Positions 17,201 to 19,036 of a DNA stretch of 19,036 nucleotides are shown here, in pieces. The DNA comes from Cladosporium sp. IMV 00045 (lineage: Eukaryota > Ascomycota > Dothideomycetes > Cladosporiales > Cladosporiaceae), in assembly GCA_001931905.2 (NCBI GenBank), contig MSJI02000698.1, positions 1-19,036 on the forward strand, in the 5' to 3' direction. The position numbers and the translations under genes are program-made. Each line of letters starts with the position of its first letter. Position 1 is the stretch's first letter. Under the pieces are notes generated by a model. It was not told where the DNA came from and did no database searches. It saw nothing but the letters and a program-made list of their open reading frames with translations.

Positions 17201-17997
17201 TATCATCATACGGCACTTCGCCACCAGCCAAAAGATTCGGCACAAGCCCCAACAACGAGCTGTCTTCCAGTCTGCCCGGTGGCAGCTGGAGCAAATCAGT
17301 CTCCTTCGCATCCGGCGTCGAGCACGTCCACGACAGCCGATCGAGCGCAAGGCTAGCCCCCGAAGACGCTTACGACAGCGACCGCACCATCGAAGACGTC
17401 AGCCTCCCACAAACACCCAAAAAGCCCACCGGGCGAATCTCACTCACACTAAAGAACGTCGGCGCCTTTGTCCCGCCCAGAAAATCGCAAAACCAACCCC
17501 AGCCCCAACCCCTCCTCTCCCCTCTCCTCGCCGCCAAAGCCAAAATCTGGATCAGCCACTACGCAGAGCGCCTCCGGCTATGGGATCTACACATCAAAGC
17601 CGCCGAGCTCGACAACATCGCCGGTCTGAGCGTGAGATCCCCCACCCGACAACCAAAACACACAGGCATCCAACCCGACCGCGGCCCCAAACCCCTCGCG
17701 AGCTGCGGCGTCTGCGCCTGCAAAATCCGCGGCGTGCAGCACGTTTGCCCTCGCTGTCTGCACACGACGCATCTCGCTTGCTTGGAGGGGTTCGTGAGAG
17801 CCTGTGGCGGGGAGGGGATGGAGTGTCCCACGGGTTGTGGATGTGTTTGCTCGGATCTGCCGTGTGAGGAGGTCGTTTGGGACGACGAAGCTGGTGGGGA
17901 TGAGGTTGAGGATGCGCCGCCGCCCACGGTCAGGAAGAAACGCAGTCTGACCGACCCGAGGGTTTGGAGGGCGATGGTGCAGGGCGATTCTTGGTGA
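14287..17997 (+). CDS. WDR59/Mtc5-like SEA (GATOR2-type) complex subunit, 1236 aa, single exon
   Basis: One open frame runs from ATG 14287 to TGA 17995-17997; Met9 at 14311 is an equally possible start. Residues ~10-335 form a WD40-type propeller with recognisable blade ends (TTVWDVNEDAP, GQISIWNLKHPARP, VLHLWEDC, GSVEEWE). Residues 538-560 (NVPLPKSCGAFFSPNGQLVT) strongly resemble the WDR59 segment after its disordered linker. Further family blocks are ENTANIWSLLGLILRHK (705-721), a helical region from MSWLSSLI to ADVQMLACLSAVLLS (796-840), HYAERLRLWDL (1091-1101), and a C-terminal RING-like zinc domain (C1140, C1143, C1145, C1154, C1157, H1159, H1162, C1165, C1180, C1184, C1186, C1188) ending CPTGCGCVC. 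WDR59 (yeast Mtc5/Sea3) belongs to the SEACAT/GATOR2 complex at the vacuole/lysosome and regulates TORC1 in response to amino acids. Residues ~345-535 and ~860-1075 are Ser-rich and disordered. No RWD domain is recognisable. The single exon of 3.7 kb is notable among the intron-containing neighbours. Confidence 0.82.
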   Translation: MGKQHSWRMDASLAVTSSASFASNQQYAAYVRQDSIRITSLESSDTFEKRHASFVAQSNKSRPILAFSSLRTNVFSVSTGPRTTVWDVNEDAPFLTLHDSERAVTSSAWSNHNLDILALGHIDGQISIWNLKHPARPEKILYTGNSQCHLLSWSTSDNPVLAACSGQVLHLWEDCLSVEPVCHRQSLDYPPQDLLWRPGSAKAVLIVSPDGSVEEWEANGSTVEQHALDDLEEGLFGDLEDLQPGNLTLSQRFALQPAAHLLWVGTSGLVTLDRYGRFLQLYRDLRSAEGNDTIWSAELSAKADFVTMLREEDAVKVLAIGPGSMESRIIEKDVLGQLGDMSVGIGQKAEMPPANQVTGSSNSTTQHVTSAQSNASECIKSSSERTQTRKWQSDTMRPVPLSMSKTTQKKHTKHHFRRSADVQIPSRLRPFTSASDKSVSTAQPTQSPRQAMASRLEPPRQDEQESPMPFLSPTIPSRQASSTAIPTLGDDIFLPPPENDSFGSLPSTAMNDSDSDDEAFDGDALKGSGTLMMPGGSNVPLPKSCGAFFSPNGQLVTFFPPKPKTHTKDVDGLSSSQPEERSTKASRLFPVFGNLAVEGNDYEDSDIESVDSQDSLSASDSPDPKLFSFPTKVNDSWPDRLGPMQGSIHPGSDQQTVVVSVRNVNDIIRFRPDIARSYQTSCSTDMDAAKASEANAEVARSAGLENTANIWSLLGLILRHKIEPVATLPELHGIDGIPKRPGRSHAQPSKESSTRDFSSAEDLKSTNTDIISLARQANKHMRNNSVTTSTYSNRAMSWLSSLIHTGPKFGSSWIISEIFSWTESRADVQMLACLSAVLLSTAQPFGSQQKAQTPIFDSRSSLLVSDYFDDSLSHKPSDPRMTPVLHADSRDGSFLTQSPAKQPYSSHVSSRNPSQPTTPYIDSLSSTPPFPFPRLSRSGSRLSASGSASPEHHRSSFGAAAKYYAQSITDKISSYGTSPPAKRFGTSPNNELSSSLPGGSWSKSVSFASGVEHVHDSRSSARLAPEDAYDSDRTIEDVSLPQTPKKPTGRISLTLKNVGAFVPPRKSQNQPQPQPLLSPLLAAKAKIWISHYAERLRLWDLHIKAAELDNIAGLSVRSPTRQPKHTGIQPDRGPKPLASCGVCACKIRGVQHVCPRCLHTTHLACLEGFVRACGGEGMECPTGCGCVCSDLPCEEVVWDDEAGGDEVEDAPPPTVRKKRSLTDPRVWRAMVQGDSW

Positions 17998-18762
17998 TGT
18001 TGATGTTGATGGATGGGGTGTGTTTGGAGGGAGGATTGGGTTCCATATATTTTGTGCTGATCTTTTGTATACAAGCTAAGATTTTGGATGACATCGCTTC
18101 TTGACTTGGAGTGACTCTTGCCATATACACCGAGTCTGGGACATATCACTCCTTTCTCTGTGTTGGCAGATCTGCATTCTTTTTCTTTGTTCTTCGCTCG
18201 TGCGTGAGTACCTCCGCGGGTAGAAGAGAAAATGAGTGGACCTATGGTGTTTTTTGTGAAACTTTTTGAATTGCCATTTTTCTTCAGTAGTAGATATGAT
18301 AATCATACAAACTTATGGTATTTGTGTTGAGGAATCCCGTAAGAGCAGCGATTTATCAAAGTAGATAGCAAACCCAACGCGGATTTTTTTTCCCCTCTTG
18401 ACTTCTGTTGTTCGAGTACTCCTTGATTCCTTTCTCCCCCTCAAATCCGATTTCCAAACGCCCGTATGTCCAGATTCCCCCCATAGCTATGCAGTACACT
18501 TTGTTTGTTTTGTTTGTCGGGTTCCTTTTCCTTTCCTTTTCTTTTCTCGTGTGTGAACAAAAGAAAAGAGACTTAGATTAAACAAAACCAAAACGAAGAC
18601 AGTGTTGGTCTATCTTTCTAAATCCCAACCAGGCCGGACGACTTTCCGTTTCTTTTTTCCTTTTCGTTTCTTGATCTTACAATGTACTCCCATACCACAT
18701 CAATCAGACGCGGGGAAGTTCCAAAAAATGTTGGCCAACTTCTCGTTCATTCAGCGAGAACT
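17998..18762. other. Convergent intergenic region between the WDR59-like gene and the coiled-coil gene
   Basis: These 765 bases hold both 3' UTRs of a convergent gene pair. The first 60 bases are G/T-rich, the middle is mixed, and about 18380-18680 alternates T/C-rich and A-rich runs (see the inverted repeat at 18536-18568). No open frame with domain content is visible; frames on both strands here are short and low-complexity. Confidence 0.5.
18536..18568. repeat. Perfect 10-bp inverted repeat (hairpin) in the convergent intergenic region
   Basis: CTTTTCTTTT at 18536-18545 is exactly complementary to AAAAGAAAAG at 18559-18568, with a 13-base loop (CTCGTGTGTGAAC). Outside it, TTTGTTTTGTTTG at about 18506-18518 is roughly mirrored by AAACAAAACCAAAACGAA at about 18580-18597, giving a larger imperfect dyad. 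The T-rich/A-rich symmetry could serve 3'-end formation of both converging genes, but low-complexity sequence gives such matches easily. Confidence 0.4.
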
Positions 18763-19036
18763 TCAAGCCTTCTTGACCTCCTCCTTCTCAGCCACCTTCC
18801 CCTCCTCCTTCTTCACCTCCTCCTTGACCTCCTCAACCTTCTCCCTCGTCTGATCAGCAGCCTCCGAGCTCGCCATGGCGTTCTCCTGCTTCTTGACCTC
18901 CTCCTCGCCCTCGTCGATATCCTCCCTATCGCTGGGGACCTGCTCACCGCCGCGCTCGGCGTTCTGCTCCGCCTCCTCCTGGATCAACTCCTGCTGCTCC
19001 TTGAGCACCTCGAGGCGCTGCTTGTTGGTCGCCGCG
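18763..19036 (-). CDS. C-terminal part of a Lys/Glu-rich coiled-coil protein (5' end outside window)
   Basis: The minus-strand frame is open from the window edge to a TAG-type stop position ending at 18763 (the coding end reads ...EKEEVKKA). It begins AATNKQRLEVLKEQQELIQE at the edge, with no in-frame ATG start there, so the gene continues beyond 19036. About 90 residues are visible. The first ~30 have heptad-like spacing of Leu/Ile suitable for a coiled coil; the middle is acidic (SDREDIDEGEEEVKK), and the end is a repeated [K/E]-V-K-K-E pattern. DNA words TCTTGACCTCCTCCT (coding for EEVKK) recur at 18771 and 18891, showing internal duplication of this low-complexity part. I do not recognise the family and assign no function. 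Codon structure (third-position C/G) supports it being real coding sequence. Confidence 0.6.
   Translation of the reverse strand, partial: AATNKQRLEVLKEQQELIQEEAEQNAERGGEQVPSDREDIDEGEEEVKKQENAMASSEAADQTREKVEEVKEEVKKEEGKVAEKEEVKKA

Overview
This is a nuclear chromosomal window from a filamentous ascomycete (Pezizomycotina; Dothideomycetes is my guess and is not proven by the sequence). The grounds are short GT-AG introns of 54-163 bp with fungal branch-point-like CTAAC/CTGAC motifs, compact genes on both strands, ATG contexts of the CACAATGG type, CT-rich leaders, and characteristic fungal protein families. I see no bacterial, viral or transposon coding sequence, no tRNA and no CRISPR.

Layout. 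(1) 81-2258 (+): a homeodomain transcription factor of the fungal RfeB/Pho2-like type, with one intron inside the recognition-helix codons. (2) 2259-4038: a long non-coding stretch with a strong pyrimidine-rich tract. (3) 4039-4657 (+): a small three-exon PLAC8 (cysteine-rich) protein. (4) 4853-5743 (-): a Wbp11-like spliceosome-associated protein, convergent with PLAC8. It is divergent from (5) 5984-6967 (+), the exosome ring subunit Rrp43; the two share a 240-bp promoter with a CACGTG E-box. (6) 7985-9562 (+): a fungal-specific transcription-factor-domain protein that ends at an in-frame TGA. Family-like sequence continues in the same frame to 9970, so this is probably a truncated or interrupted gene. 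(7) 9971-12018: two kilobases with no supportable gene. (8) 12019-13548 (+): a three-exon SnoaL/NTF2-like 'pathogen-related protein' with a long disordered tail. (9) 14287-17997 (+): a large single-exon WDR59/Mtc5-like SEA (GATOR2) complex subunit. (10) 18763-19036 (-): the C-terminal end of a charged, Lys/Glu-rich coiled-coil protein that runs off the window.

Functionally this is mostly a housekeeping and regulatory neighbourhood: RNA processing (Wbp11, Rrp43), nutrient signalling to TORC1 (WDR59/Mtc5) and transcription (homeodomain protein, fungal TF-domain protein). The genes do not form an obvious cluster or pathway. The one clear genetic link is the divergent Wbp11/Rrp43 promoter.

The most noteworthy observations are the TGA that appears to replace a family-conserved Trp codon in the fungal TF-domain gene, the missing Zn2Cys6 module in that same protein (a CX2C-X15-CX2C motif stands in its place), the C-terminal CPFLMNRE tag on the SnoaL-like protein, and the apparent absence of an RWD domain from the WDR59-like protein. 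I found no strong evidence of an entirely new multi-gene system.
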